Source of the DNA: an uncultured Actinobaculum sp.
GTDB taxonomy: Bacteria > Actinomycetota > Actinomycetes > Actinomycetales > Actinomycetaceae
Assembly (NCBI GenBank): GCA_938020505.1
Contig: CALIHR010000052.1
Location: forward strand, 1-64,000
Direction of reading: 5' to 3'
Length of the DNA stretch: 64,000 nucleotides
Shown here: in pieces, positions 35,045-43,568 of the stretch
Layout of the letters: each line of letters begins with the position of its first letter
Numbering within the stretch: the stretch's first letter is position 1
Notes under the pieces: generated by a model
What the model saw: the letters and a program-made list of their open reading frames with translations, nothing else
The model's database searches: none
Told to the model about the DNA's origin: nothing
Made by a program: the position numbers and the translations under genes

Positions 35045-36190
35045 CTACTTCGTGTGCTCTTTGACGATCTGGCGGCCGACGACGTGCACCATGATCTCGT
35101 CGGTGCCTCCCCCGAAGCGGTGCCCGCGGGCGTCGCGCCACAGCCGCTCGATGCGCACGCCCTCGGTCACGCCGATGCCGCCGTGGATCTGAAGGGCGTC
35201 GTCGCACACCTCGAACGCGGCCATCGAGCAATAGCGCTTGCACATCGCCGCCTGCTTGCGGTCGAGCGTGCCGCTGTCCACCATCGAGGCCGAATGGTAG
35301 ATGAAGTTCTTCATGTTCTCGATCTTGATGGCCATGTCCGTCAGCTTCTCCTGCACCAGCTGAAAGGAGCCGATCGGCTTGCCGAATTGCACGCGGGTCG
35401 CGGCGTACTCTGCGGCGTCCTTGAAGGCCGCCTCGGCCAGGCCGAGGGACTGGGTCGCCGTCATGATCCGCTCCAGCTCGAAGTTCTTCATGAGCTGCTT
35501 GAATCCCTCGCCCTTGACGCCCACGAGGCAGGATTCGTCGACCTCGACGTCGTTGTAGTAGATCTCCGAGGAGTCCGCGGTGTGCCAGCACATCTTGGCG
35601 ATCGGAGAGATCTCGATCCCGGGAGAGTCGGTGGGAACGAGGTACATTGAGATGGCGCGCCGCGGATCCTCGGCGTCGGGGTTGACGGCCATCGTCAGGA
35701 GGTACTTCGTGTCGACGGCGTTCGTGATGAGGGTCTTCGTTCCGTTGAAGCGCACCTTTCCGTCGCGATGCTCCGCGGTCGTCTTCATGGCCGAGGAGTC
35801 CGATCCCGCCTGCGGCTCGGTGAAGGCGAGGGCGAAAGGGACGCCGCCGTCTTGCAAAATGCCCAGGACCGATTCGCGCTGCTCCGGCGAGCCGAACTCC
35901 AGGATGTCGAGGACCTGGAGGATCTCCGTGGCGTATCCGAGGTTGAGGCCGCGCGAGGCCACCCTCTCCCCGATGAGGCACATCGTCACCATGTCCACCG
36001 GCGTGCCGCCGTATTCCTCGGGGATGCCGAGGGAGAGGAAGCCGGCCTCCTGCAGGGCCCGCTTGAACTCGACGGGCTGGCGATGCTCGCGATCCGCTTC
36101 GGCCACGTACGCAGGGGACGCGCACTGGTCGAGGATCTCGTCGAGGCTTTCCAGCAGGAGCTGCTGTTCTTCGCTGAGGCTGAAATCCAT
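35045..36190 (-). CDS. Acyl-CoA dehydrogenase family flavoprotein
   Basis: FAD-dependent acyl-CoA dehydrogenase or enoyl-CoA reductase, 381 residues. It shows ALAFTEPQAGSDSSAMKTTA (FAD/substrate region), YAATRVQFGKPIGSFQLVQ and QIHGGIGVTEGVRIERLWRD. At the canonical catalytic position the usual Y-E-G-T is F-G-G-G-T, so the base Glu is replaced by Gly, as in isovaleryl-CoA and long-chain dehydrogenases that use another Glu. In this context it could reduce the 2-enoyl-CoA made by the dehydratase, with an electron-transfer flavoprotein encoded elsewhere. The ATG at 36190 is preferred over a GTG at 36202 that would sit too close to AAAGG. It is divergent from the CoA transferase gene. Confidence 0.93.
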   Translation of the reverse strand: MDFSLSEEQQLLLESLDEILDQCASPAYVAEADREHRQPVEFKRALQEAGFLSLGIPEEYGGTPVDMVTMCLIGERVASRGLNLGYATEILQVLDILEFGSPEQRESVLGILQDGGVPFALAFTEPQAGSDSSAMKTTAEHRDGKVRFNGTKTLITNAVDTKYLLTMAVNPDAEDPRRAISMYLVPTDSPGIEISPIAKMCWHTADSSEIYYNDVEVDESCLVGVKGEGFKQLMKNFELERIMTATQSLGLAEAAFKDAAEYAATRVQFGKPIGSFQLVQEKLTDMAIKIENMKNFIYHSASMVDSGTLDRKQAAMCKRYCSMAAFEVCDDALQIHGGIGVTEGVRIERLWRDARGHRFGGGTDEIMVHVVGRQIVKEHTK

Positions 36191-36487
36191 TCTTCGTTGC
36201 ACCTTTCTCTGTTTGGAGCTCCGCGGCGGCGCTTTCGTTCAGGCTCCGCGGCGCACCAAGTTTCGACGACGTCGGAAAAACCCGCGAGCACGTGCCGCGT
36301 TTCACATGACAAGCCTAAGAATCTCGTCGACCAAGGATATAGGACCAAAGTAGTCCGATTTGCGGGAGTATGCTCGGTAGTGTTCTTTCGCACGGGCAGA
36401 CAATGCCCGCCGCGCCGCGGATCACGCAATTCCCACGCGAATCCGGGCTGCTGCGCGCTCGACGCCGAACGACCAAAGGAGCGACGG
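36191..36487. promoter_or_regulatory. Divergent promoter region between acyl-CoA dehydrogenase and CoA transferase
   Basis: This 297-bp stretch must hold both promoters. An inverted element ggac-caaagta-gtcc lies at 36342-36356 and contains GGACCAAAG, also present upstream of the dehydratase operon at 24977. The TetR regulator encoded at 39896-40930 is the obvious candidate binder. The assignment is inference. Confidence 0.4.
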
Positions 36488-38164
36488 ATGACCAAGGCAA
36501 TCAGCGCGGCGCAGGCCGCCGCGCTCATCAAGGACGGCGACACGGTCGCGTTCTCCGGCTTCGGTTTGGCCTGCGTCAACCAGGAAGTCATCGCCGCCCT
36601 CGAGGAGCGATGGCTGGCCGGGCAGGGCCCCCGCGACCTGACGATCGTCAACTCCTCCGCCGTCGGCGCGCGCGGCAAGCGCGAAGGCCTGGGCAAGCTC
36701 TCCTACGAGGGGCTCGTCAAGCGGTGGATCGGCGGGATCATGTCCGCCTCCCCCGCCCTGGGCCGGCTCGCCGCCGACAACAAACTCGAATGCTACAACC
36801 TGCCGCAGGGCGTCATGACGGCGCTCTACCGCGAGATCGCCGCCCATCGGCCCGGCGTCGTCACCAAAGTCGGGCTGGGCACCTTCGTCGATCCGCGCAT
36901 CGAGGGCGCCAAGGTCAACGACGTCACCACGGAGGACCTCGTCTCGCTCATCGAGCTGGACGGCGAGGAGTACCTGTACTATCGCGGGTTCCCGATCGAC
37001 GTCGGGCTCATCCGCGGCACGTACGCCGACGAGATGGGCAACCTGACGATGGAGCACGAGGGCCTGAAGATGGAGATCCTTCCCATCGCCCAGGCCGTCC
37101 ACAATTCCGGCGGGATCGTGATCGCCCAGGCGAAGGCGGTGGTCGCGACGGGCACTCTCGACCCGAACCTCGTGCGCGTCCCCGGAAACCTCGTCGACTA
37201 CATCGTGGTCTCCGAGCCCGACAATCACATGCAGACCGAATACACCCAGTACAATCCCGCCTTTTCGGGGCAAATCAAGGTCCCCGTCTCGAACGTCGAG
37301 CCTCTGCCGCTGACCATTCGCAAGGTCATGGCGCGCCGCGCCGCCATGGAGATCCGGCCGGGCCAGGCCATGAACCTCGGGGTGGGTGTGCCGGCCGACG
37401 TCGGGATCGTGCTCGCCGAGGAAGGCGTCTCCGACTACGCGCTGCTGACCACCGAGGCCGGCGCCGTCGGCGGAACCCCCGCGGACGACAAGAACTTCGG
37501 CCACGCCTACAACGCGCTCGCCCAGGTCGGCATGCACGAGCAGTTCGACTATTACGACGGCGGCGGCCTCGACCTGACGATCCTCGGCACGGCGCAGACG
37601 GACGCCCGCGGGGACGTCAACGTCTCGAAGTTCAACGGCCGCGTGGCGGGCTGCGGCGGCTTCATCAACATCACAGCCACCGCCAAGCACGTGGTGTTCG
37701 CGGGCGCCTTCACGGCGGGAGGCCTCGACGTCCGGTTCGCGGACGGCTGCTGCAGGATCGCGGCCGAAGGGAAAGTGCGCAAGTTCGTCGGCGACGTCGA
37801 GCAGATCACCTTCTCCGGCGAGCAGGCATCCCTCGCGGGCCAGTCGGTCCTTTACGTGACCGAGCGCGCGGTCTTCGAGCTGCGCGAGGGCCGCCTGACG
37901 CTCATCGAGAAGGCGCCGTGGGCGGACTTGCAGCGCGACATCCTCGACCAAATGGAGTTCAAGCCGGCGATCGCGGACGACCTGAGGGACATGGACCCCG
38001 GCATTTTCCGTGAGAAGTGGGGCGGGCTCAAGGCGCACATCGACGCGGCGGCGGCCGCAGAGCGCACGGCTGCGGGCGTCGGCTCCGCGGGCCGGGCTTC
38101 CGGCGCGTCCAAGGCCGCGAATTCGACGGGCCCTCAGGCTTCTACCCCTTCGAGCCGCAAGTGA
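36488..38164 (+). CDS. Family I acyl-CoA:carboxylate CoA transferase (propionate CoA-transferase/YdiF-like)
   Basis: Fused alpha/beta transferase of 558 residues that swaps CoA between short acyl groups through a glutamyl-CoA thioester. The catalytic Glu323 lies in LLTTEAGAVGGTP. The N-terminal half has the DGDTVAFSGFGLACVNQ start, and GLGTFVDPRIEGAKVN is typical of YdiF/Pct enzymes. The last ~35 residues are Ala/Ser/Gly low-complexity. The ATG at 36488 has AAAGGAG. Its stop overlaps the GTG of the next gene by 4 bp. Paired with a ligase, it offers two ways to activate the same acid. Confidence 0.93.
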   Translation: MTKAISAAQAAALIKDGDTVAFSGFGLACVNQEVIAALEERWLAGQGPRDLTIVNSSAVGARGKREGLGKLSYEGLVKRWIGGIMSASPALGRLAADNKLECYNLPQGVMTALYREIAAHRPGVVTKVGLGTFVDPRIEGAKVNDVTTEDLVSLIELDGEEYLYYRGFPIDVGLIRGTYADEMGNLTMEHEGLKMEILPIAQAVHNSGGIVIAQAKAVVATGTLDPNLVRVPGNLVDYIVVSEPDNHMQTEYTQYNPAFSGQIKVPVSNVEPLPLTIRKVMARRAAMEIRPGQAMNLGVGVPADVGIVLAEEGVSDYALLTTEAGAVGGTPADDKNFGHAYNALAQVGMHEQFDYYDGGGLDLTILGTAQTDARGDVNVSKFNGRVAGCGGFINITATAKHVVFAGAFTAGGLDVRFADGCCRIAAEGKVRKFVGDVEQITFSGEQASLAGQSVLYVTERAVFELREGRLTLIEKAPWADLQRDILDQMEFKPAIADDLRDMDPGIFREKWGGLKAHIDAAAAAERTAAGVGSAGRASGASKAANSTGPQASTPSSRK

Positions 38165-39783
38165 ACGGCGCGGGGCGAGAATCGGGCCCGGGCGAGCTCG
38201 TCTCGCCGATCCTGCAGTTCGACGCCCTCGCCTGCTCAGAGCCGTCGAAGACGTGCATCGTGGTCGACTCCTTCAGCTACACCCGGGCGCAGATCCTCGA
38301 AGCCGCAGACGCGCTGGCGGCCGGGCTCGCCGCCTACGGCGTCGGGCAGGGCGACAGGATCGCCATCATCCGGCGAAACGCCCCGATCCACATGATCGCC
38401 TTGCTGGCGGCCAGCAGAATCGGCGCCGTGCTGCTCCCGCTCAATTTCCGCCTGTCCTCGATCGAGTGCCAGGCGATCATCGACGACGCCGGATGCGCCG
38501 CCGTGCTGTGCGGGCCGCGTTTCGCGCGGCAGTTCGACGAAGAGCTCGACCTTTCGCCCGAGATCCTCTGGATCGTCGACGACATCGACCCCTCGATCGA
38601 ACCCCCGGAAGACGATTCTCTCCACTTCATCTGGCAGAGGCTCTCGGAGCTCTACCGCGCAGGCGAGGGCATGGTTCCCGACGCCGCGCCGATCCGCGCC
38701 GAGACCCTCGCGCTCCTGCTCTACACGTCCGGCTCGACGGGCAAGGCCAAGGGCGTCAAGCTCACCTACGGCAACGTCTTCGCCTCGTGGGCGGCTTTCT
38801 CCGAGGTGCTCGGCACGGGGCCCGACGACGTCGCCCTTGCGATCGCGTCCTTCGGGCACGTCGGCGGCCTCAACACCTTCACCTTCGCCACGCTTTTGGC
38901 CGGCGGCCTCGTGGTGGTCCAGCGCAAGTGGGACGTCGGCGACGCTCTGGCCAAGATCGAACGCTACCGGGTGACCCGCACCTTCGGCGTCCCGACGATG
39001 TACGACGCCATGGCCCGGCACCCGGACTTCGGCTCGCGCGACCTTTCGAGCCTGAAGACGGCGATCGTGGGAGGCGCCTGCTGCCCCAAGGGCCTCTGCG
39101 ACGTTTTCACCGCGCGAGGCGTGCCCCTGGCGAACTCGTGGGGCATGACCGAAACCGCGGGCGGCGGCACGCTCACGCCGCCGAAGGACATGGCCGGGCA
39201 TTGCGCCCAGGTGGGCAAGGCCGCCCCCGGGATGAAAATGCGGGTGGCGCGCGAGGACGGATCCGAGGCGTCGGTCGGCGAAGTCGGCGAACTGTGGGTG
39301 TCCGGACCGTCCGTCTCCCCCGGGTACTGGGGAATGCCCGAGGGCGAAGGATGCGGCTTCGCGGGCGACGGATGGTTCCACACGGGGGACCTCGTCTCCG
39401 TCGACGCCGAAGGCTTTTACACCGTCGAGGGGCGTGCCAAGGATCTCATCATCTCCGGCGGGGAGAACATCTATCCCGCCGAGATTGAGACGGTGCTGCG
39501 CAACCATCCCGCCGTCGCCGACGCCGTTGTGGTGGGCATGCCGGACAATCGCTGGGGCGAGCTGCCGGCTGCCTTCGTCGTCGCCGAAGAGGGCGCCGAT
39601 CTGGACCTTGACGAAGTGCGCGCCTTCGCCGCGACCCGGCTGGCGAAATACAAGGCGCCGCGCACGATGGCGGAGATTGACGGCATCCCCCTGGGCTCGA
39701 CGGGCAAGCCGGATCGCGGCGCGCTGGCTCGCATCGCCGCTCGCCACCACGATCCGGGGCCGCGCTGGTACGCGCAGGGATGA
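38161..39783 (+). CDS. AMP-forming acyl-CoA synthetase (ANL superfamily)
   Basis: Activates a carboxylic acid to acyl-AMP and then acyl-CoA. It is 540 residues with motifs in order: LLLYTSGSTGKAKGV (A3, ATP), NSWGMTETAGGG (A5), DGWFHTGDLVSVDAEGFY (A7), GRAKDLIISGGENIYPAEIE (A8) and a C-terminal GSTGKPDRGAL lysine (A10). The GTG at 38161 overlaps the transferase stop (GTGA), indicating coupling. Acid specificity is not evident; the group includes short/medium-chain and aromatic acid ligases. Confidence 0.93.
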   Translation: MNGAGRESGPGELVSPILQFDALACSEPSKTCIVVDSFSYTRAQILEAADALAAGLAAYGVGQGDRIAIIRRNAPIHMIALLAASRIGAVLLPLNFRLSSIECQAIIDDAGCAAVLCGPRFARQFDEELDLSPEILWIVDDIDPSIEPPEDDSLHFIWQRLSELYRAGEGMVPDAAPIRAETLALLLYTSGSTGKAKGVKLTYGNVFASWAAFSEVLGTGPDDVALAIASFGHVGGLNTFTFATLLAGGLVVVQRKWDVGDALAKIERYRVTRTFGVPTMYDAMARHPDFGSRDLSSLKTAIVGGACCPKGLCDVFTARGVPLANSWGMTETAGGGTLTPPKDMAGHCAQVGKAAPGMKMRVAREDGSEASVGEVGELWVSGPSVSPGYWGMPEGEGCGFAGDGWFHTGDLVSVDAEGFYTVEGRAKDLIISGGENIYPAEIETVLRNHPAVADAVVVGMPDNRWGELPAAFVVAEEGADLDLDEVRAFAATRLAKYKAPRTMAEIDGIPLGSTGKPDRGALARIAARHHDPGPRWYAQG

Positions 39784-39895
39784 CTCGGCCTGCTGACACG
39801 GGCGGTCACCGCGAGCGGGCCGCTTTAGCGCACAGAGGCGAGAGGCCGTGGCGCAACAAGCCCTGAAGCCACACCGGCATGCCCGCGGCCGCGGG

Positions 39896-40930
39896 TCACA
39901 TCGCGCCCGGAGCCTCCTCGCCGGCGCTTTGGGAGGCTTCTTCCGCGTCGTCAATATCTTGCCTGCCGTCGCACGCTTCCCTTTGCCTGGCGACGCCCCG
40001 TGAGTCGTCCTGCAGCGTGTCATCGCGCACGCCGCCGCTGCACGCGTGGTCGCCGCCCGCGCTGTCGCGGCAAGGAACATTGCCGCCCCGCGCATCGTTT
40101 TGCAAGCCGTCGCCCTGAGCCTCGTTCCGGCAGCCCTCGTTGCGCGCATCGTTTTGCAAGCCGTCGTCCTGCGCATCGTCGATGCCCTGCGCGTCGTCGC
40201 CCTTCGCCCGTGCGATGAGGGGCAAAAGGACGTGGGCCCGCTCCGACCCGTTTTCGCGCAGATCCGCGAGGGCCTGCTCGGTGGCCCACGGCCCCACGAC
40301 GCCCGCCACCAGCTCGTTGGCGAACCGCCGAACCTTGTTCAGCCCTACGGACAGCAGGTGGTGCGGCGTCGCCATGACGTGCATCGCCATCCCCCCTTCG
40401 AGGGCGTCGCCTAGCTGCACACGCTGCGTTTCCGGCCGCAAATCGCCGGTTCGCATGGCGTCGCGGATGATGTTCCTCGTGTGGATCACGGACTTGCCCA
40501 CCGAGTTCTGCCATATCGTGCCGAGTTCCTCGTTGTCCGTGTGGTTTTCGAGGATCAGGCGGATGACGGCAAGCCCCGTGGGCGTGTAGTAGCGCGTGAG
40601 CCTGTCCTCGACGAGCATCTGGACGTACTCGAGAAACGGGACGTCGGGCCTTTCGTAGTCGCGGTATTCGAAGAAGACGTCCGACGCCGTGAACGCGTCG
40701 GCCAGCATCGCCTCTTTGGTGGGCCAGCGCAGATAGAGCGCCGATTTGCCCATGCGGGCGTGCTTGGCCACCTTCCCGAGCGTGAAACCGGACCAGCCCA
40801 CTTCCATGTAGACCTCGAGCGCGGCGACCAGAGCGCGCTCCTCGATGCCGGGATCGCGCGGGCGGCCGACCCCGGCGTCGGCCGCCCCCGAATCCACGAC
40901 GCTTGACAGCGCTGGAAGAAGTTCTCCCAT
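39896..40930 (-). CDS. TetR/AcrR regulator with a ~100-residue repetitive C-terminal tail
   Basis: The N-terminal helix-turn-helix is clear (ALEVYMEVGWSGFTLGKVAKHARMGKSALYLRWPTKEAML), followed by an all-helical ligand domain to about residue 240. The remainder is an acidic, Asn/Gln/Asp/Gly-rich tail with repeats such as GDGLQNDAR, encoded partly by two identical 24-bp DNA copies. TetR proteins are normally ~200 residues, so the tail is exceptional. It lies 7 bp after the HAD gene and is convergent with the CoA ligase. It probably controls the CoA-ester genes; ligand and target are unproven. Confidence 0.88.
   Translation of the reverse strand: MGELLPALSSVVDSGAADAGVGRPRDPGIEERALVAALEVYMEVGWSGFTLGKVAKHARMGKSALYLRWPTKEAMLADAFTASDVFFEYRDYERPDVPFLEYVQMLVEDRLTRYYTPTGLAVIRLILENHTDNEELGTIWQNSVGKSVIHTRNIIRDAMRTGDLRPETQRVQLGDALEGGMAMHVMATPHHLLSVGLNKVRRFANELVAGVVGPWATEQALADLRENGSERAHVLLPLIARAKGDDAQGIDDAQDDGLQNDARNEGCRNEAQGDGLQNDARGGNVPCRDSAGGDHACSGGVRDDTLQDDSRGVARQREACDGRQDIDDAEEASQSAGEEAPGAM
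40089..40166 (-). repeat. 24-bp identical repeat in the TetR tail
   Basis: Copies at 40089-40112 and 40143-40166 (both contain gcatcgttttgcaagccgtc) are 54 bp, i.e. 18 codons, apart, so each encodes the same LQNDAR-containing peptide. Confidence 0.9.
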
Positions 40931-40937
40931 CGGATGC

Positions 40938-41735
40938 TCACGCGCGCCGAGCCGGCACGCTCTTCTCCACGCATTCGACGACGTCGGCGATGCTCGTGTG
41001 GACGAATTGCGGGCGGAAGGCGAATTCGCCGATGTTTTCGCGGGTTGTGGACCCGGTCAAGACGAGGTGGGTCTGCAAGCCCGCTTCCATGCCGGCAAGG
41101 ATGTCGGTGTCCATGCGATCGCCGACCAGCGCGGTCTGCTCCGAGTGGGCGTCGATGAGGTTGAGGCCCATGCGCAGCATGACGGGGTTCGGCTTGCCCA
41201 CGTAGTACGGGTTCTTGCCGGTGGCGGCGGTTATCATCGCGGCGACGGCGCCGGTGGCCGGGATGGGCCCGTCCGCGGAAGGCCCCGTGACGTCCGGGTT
41301 GGTGGCGATGAAGCGGGCGCCTTTGCAGATGAGGCGAATGGCCTGCGTGAGGGCCTCGATGCTGTATGTGCGAGTCTCGCCGAGAACCACGAAATCCGGA
41401 TTGTCGTTGGTCATGACGAAGCCGTGCTCGTACAGGGCGGTGGTGAGTCCCGCCTCGCCCACCACGTAGGCGCGGCGCGAGTCGGACTGCGTGGCGAGGA
41501 AGGTGGCCGTGGCGGTGGCGGAGGTCCAGATGTTCTGCTCAGGAACGTCAAGGCCTGAGGAGGCCAGCCGCGCGGAGAGGTCGCGGCGGGTGAAGATCGA
41601 GTTGTTCGTCAAAACGAGGAAGGGAATCTCGCGCTCGCGCAAAGCGCTGAGAAACTCGGACGCCCCCGGCAGAGCGTGCTCTTCGTGAATGAGCACGCCG
41701 TCCATGTCAGTCAACCAATTCGCAATGTCAGCCAT
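40938..41735 (-). CDS. HAD-IIA (NagD-like) phosphatase
   Basis: Cytosolic sugar- or nucleotide-phosphatase of the haloacid dehalogenase superfamily, 265 residues. Motif I is LTDMDGVL with nucleophile Asp10 and Asp12, motif II is VLTNNS, motif III includes GKPNPVM, and motif IV is LVGDRMDTDI. The cap is type IIA as in NagD. The ATG at 41735 gives the conserved start. It is followed 7 bp later by the TetR gene, so the two are co-transcribed. The substrate is unknown. Confidence 0.93.
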   Translation of the reverse strand: MADIANWLTDMDGVLIHEEHALPGASEFLSALREREIPFLVLTNNSIFTRRDLSARLASSGLDVPEQNIWTSATATATFLATQSDSRRAYVVGEAGLTTALYEHGFVMTNDNPDFVVLGETRTYSIEALTQAIRLICKGARFIATNPDVTGPSADGPIPATGAVAAMITAATGKNPYYVGKPNPVMLRMGLNLIDAHSEQTALVGDRMDTDILAGMEAGLQTHLVLTGSTTRENIGEFAFRPQFVHTSIADVVECVEKSVPARRA

Positions 41736-41912
41736 GCTTCAAGTCTAGGCGGCTGAGCGGCCCGCCGCGGCCCATACCGGGCGCAGTTCACACCGGACGT
41801 CCAGGATCCGGCCGATCTTGAAGGAGGCGGGTTCTTAAAAGCGGCGGGGGCCGGAAGGCTGCTCTGCGGCTGCAGGGCACTGGGCGCCCGGCTTCCTCCA
41901 ATCGTTGAGCCC

Positions 41913-42296
41913 TCAGGGTCGGGCCAGCAGTTGCGACGCTCTCTGGTGGGATATGCCCATGACGGTCCCCACGTCCCGCAGCGCCAGCCCCGCTTCGCGC
42001 AACGCCCGGGCAGCCATCCGCGATTCCGCTGCCGCTCGCTCCCTGGCTCGAGCTTCTTTTTCGCGTTCCTCCTTCGCCCGCGCAGCATGTTCCCGATACG
42101 CCTGGGGAAGAACGGGGACAACGTCAATGGCGACGTCGTCCTCCGGCAATCCCGCAAGGTAGGCGACGGCCTCGCGGATGTCGTCGCTTGCTTGATCGAG
42201 CCTGCGAACCTGGGAGACCGCGCCGACCTCGGCGCATTCGGTGACCCACCACCCTGTGCGCCCGCGTTCGGCTGTGACAGTGAATCGGCGGCTCAT
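41913..42296 (-). CDS. hicB: HicB-type antitoxin with C-terminal helix-turn-helix
   Basis: A 127-residue protein. The N-terminal half has the HicB ribonuclease-H-like wording (FTVTAERGRTGWWVTECAEVG, then a stretch ending IREAVAYLAGLPEDD). A long charged helix and a C-terminal HTH follow (GLALRDVGTVMGISHQRASQLL). The ATG at 42296 overlaps the toxin gene's TGA by 4 bp. It should neutralise HicA and repress the pair through its HTH. The order toxin then antitoxin is typical of hicAB. Confidence 0.85.
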   Translation of the reverse strand: MSRRFTVTAERGRTGWWVTECAEVGAVSQVRRLDQASDDIREAVAYLAGLPEDDVAIDVVPVLPQAYREHAARAKEEREKEARARERAAAESRMAARALREAGLALRDVGTVMGISHQRASQLLARP

Positions 42297-42502
42297 CGCC
42301 ACCACCCCTTTCCCAACTCGTCGGAGAATTGGTCGAAGAATTTGCGGGCGGTCAGGTCGTCAATTTCAGCGTGACGTCCAAGCGTGCGTGAAGTTGTTCC
42401 GACGGTGACCGCAGTATGATTCGTCAGCTCCGTGGTCGAGAAGTCAAGGTCGCGAGCTTTTGCTTCTTGCTTGAGCTTCTTAAGCACAGCGTTGCGCTTC
42501 AC
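42293..42502 (-). CDS. hicA: HicA-type mRNA interferase toxin
   Basis: A 69-residue basic protein: KRNAVLKKLKQEAKARDLDF, then a TNHTAV segment with the candidate catalytic His, and RHAEIDDLTARKFFDQF at the end, the usual HicA layout of a double-stranded RNA-binding-like fold. The start is GTG at 42502. Its stop overlaps the antitoxin ATG. The typical GGSH motif is degenerate (LTNH), so its activity may be altered. Confidence 0.82.
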   Translation of the reverse strand: MKRNAVLKKLKQEAKARDLDFSTTELTNHTAVTVGTTSRTLGRHAEIDDLTARKFFDQFSDELGKGWWR

Positions 42503-42528
42503 TCACACAGTCTACCCTGGACTAGACT

Positions 42529-42578
42529 TATCGTGCGACCCCGGTCTAGGGATCTATCGTGCGACCCCGGTCTAGGGA
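42529..42578. promoter_or_regulatory. Tandem 24-bp repeat upstream of hicAB
   Basis: Identical copies beginning tatcgtgcgaccccggtc lie at 42529-42552 and 42555-42578. Just before them, agtcta and tagact form inverted half-sites around 42512-42530. Together these are likely HicB operators or promoter duplications for the minus-strand hicAB. Confidence 0.6.
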
Positions 42579-42721
42579 ATCGTCTGCATGCCGTTGCGCG
42601 GACACAGCAAGCTATAAATTTTAGGGTCGTCTCGGTCACCTTTGCAGCCGCGGCAACTAGAGCTACGGCTGGCACTCATTCTCCCGTGGCGACCAAGTGC
42701 CGCCCGTGGCAAACTGGCCGG

Positions 42722-43537
42722 GTGACTTCTTTCGACGCCGCCGCGCGGGCCGCAACCGCGCATTTTGACTTTCCGTGTGCTTTCGGTGTGACAGACCTTG
42801 CGGGGCCGATCGCGTGTTCGGGCGACGTCGACGCGGTTTTCCCTTTCGCCTCGGTGACGAAGCCGCTGGCCGGGTACGCCGCCCTCGTGGCGGTCGATCG
42901 GAAACTGCTGCGTTTGGACGCGCCCGCGGGACCCGAGGGTTCGACTGTGCGCCACCTTCTGGCGCATGCCTCCGGTCTGCCGTTCGAGGCGGGGGCGATT
43001 CTGGGAGCGCCGGGAAGGCGACGCGTGTATTCGAATCGAGGCTTCGACGTGCTGGGCGGCGTTGTCGAGGAAGCGACGGGCACGCCCTTTCCCGAGTGGC
43101 TGGAGGAAACCGTGCTTATTCCGTTGGGCTTGAGTGCAACCGAATGCGAGGGTTCGCCGGCCCATTCGGGCCGCGGCTCGGTGGCCGACCTTCTGGCGTT
43201 CGGCCGTGAGACGCTCTCCCCAACGCTCGTCTCGGCCGAGCTGTGGCGCGAGGCGATCACGCCGCAGTTCCCCGGGATCTCGGGCGTGCTGCCTGGGTAC
43301 GGACGGCAGGCCGACAACGCGTGGGGCCTGGGCGTCGAGATCCGCGACTCGAAGGCGCCGCATTGGACAGACGTTTCGTTCCCGCCGTCGGCCTACGGGC
43401 ACTTCGGCCAATCGGGGTCGTTCCTATGGGTCGATCCGACGGTCGGGCGCGCCGGGGCCTTCCTCGGCGCGCGCCCCTTCGGCGCGCCTCACAGGGAGGC
43501 GTGGCCCGCGCTGACGAAAGCCATGCGCGAGGCGTGA
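42722..43537 (+). CDS. Serine hydrolase, beta-lactamase/class C-like family
   Basis: A 271-residue penicillin-binding-protein-like hydrolase with the catalytic Ser44-x-x-Lys47 (FASVTKPL), Tyr103-Ser-Asn105 (VYSNRG) and HFGQSG in place of the KTG box. No signal peptide is visible, so it appears cytoplasmic. It is short for EstB-like enzymes but has all motifs. The start is taken as GTG at 42722 because the family fold begins soon after, though no ribosome site is obvious; GTG codons farther upstream are possible. The substrate could be an ester or D-amino-acid peptide. Confidence 0.82.
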   Translation: MTSFDAAARAATAHFDFPCAFGVTDLAGPIACSGDVDAVFPFASVTKPLAGYAALVAVDRKLLRLDAPAGPEGSTVRHLLAHASGLPFEAGAILGAPGRRRVYSNRGFDVLGGVVEEATGTPFPEWLEETVLIPLGLSATECEGSPAHSGRGSVADLLAFGRETLSPTLVSAELWREAITPQFPGISGVLPGYGRQADNAWGLGVEIRDSKAPHWTDVSFPPSAYGHFGQSGSFLWVDPTVGRAGAFLGARPFGAPHREAWPALTKAMREA

Positions 43538-43568
43538 CTCGACCGTTGGCGCCTGCCGCAAAGCTGAT

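Noticed and set aside
36422..38038. Long minus-strand frame opposite the CoA transferase
   Set aside because: Antisense of a gene with intact active site; valine/histidine/aspartate-rich artefact.
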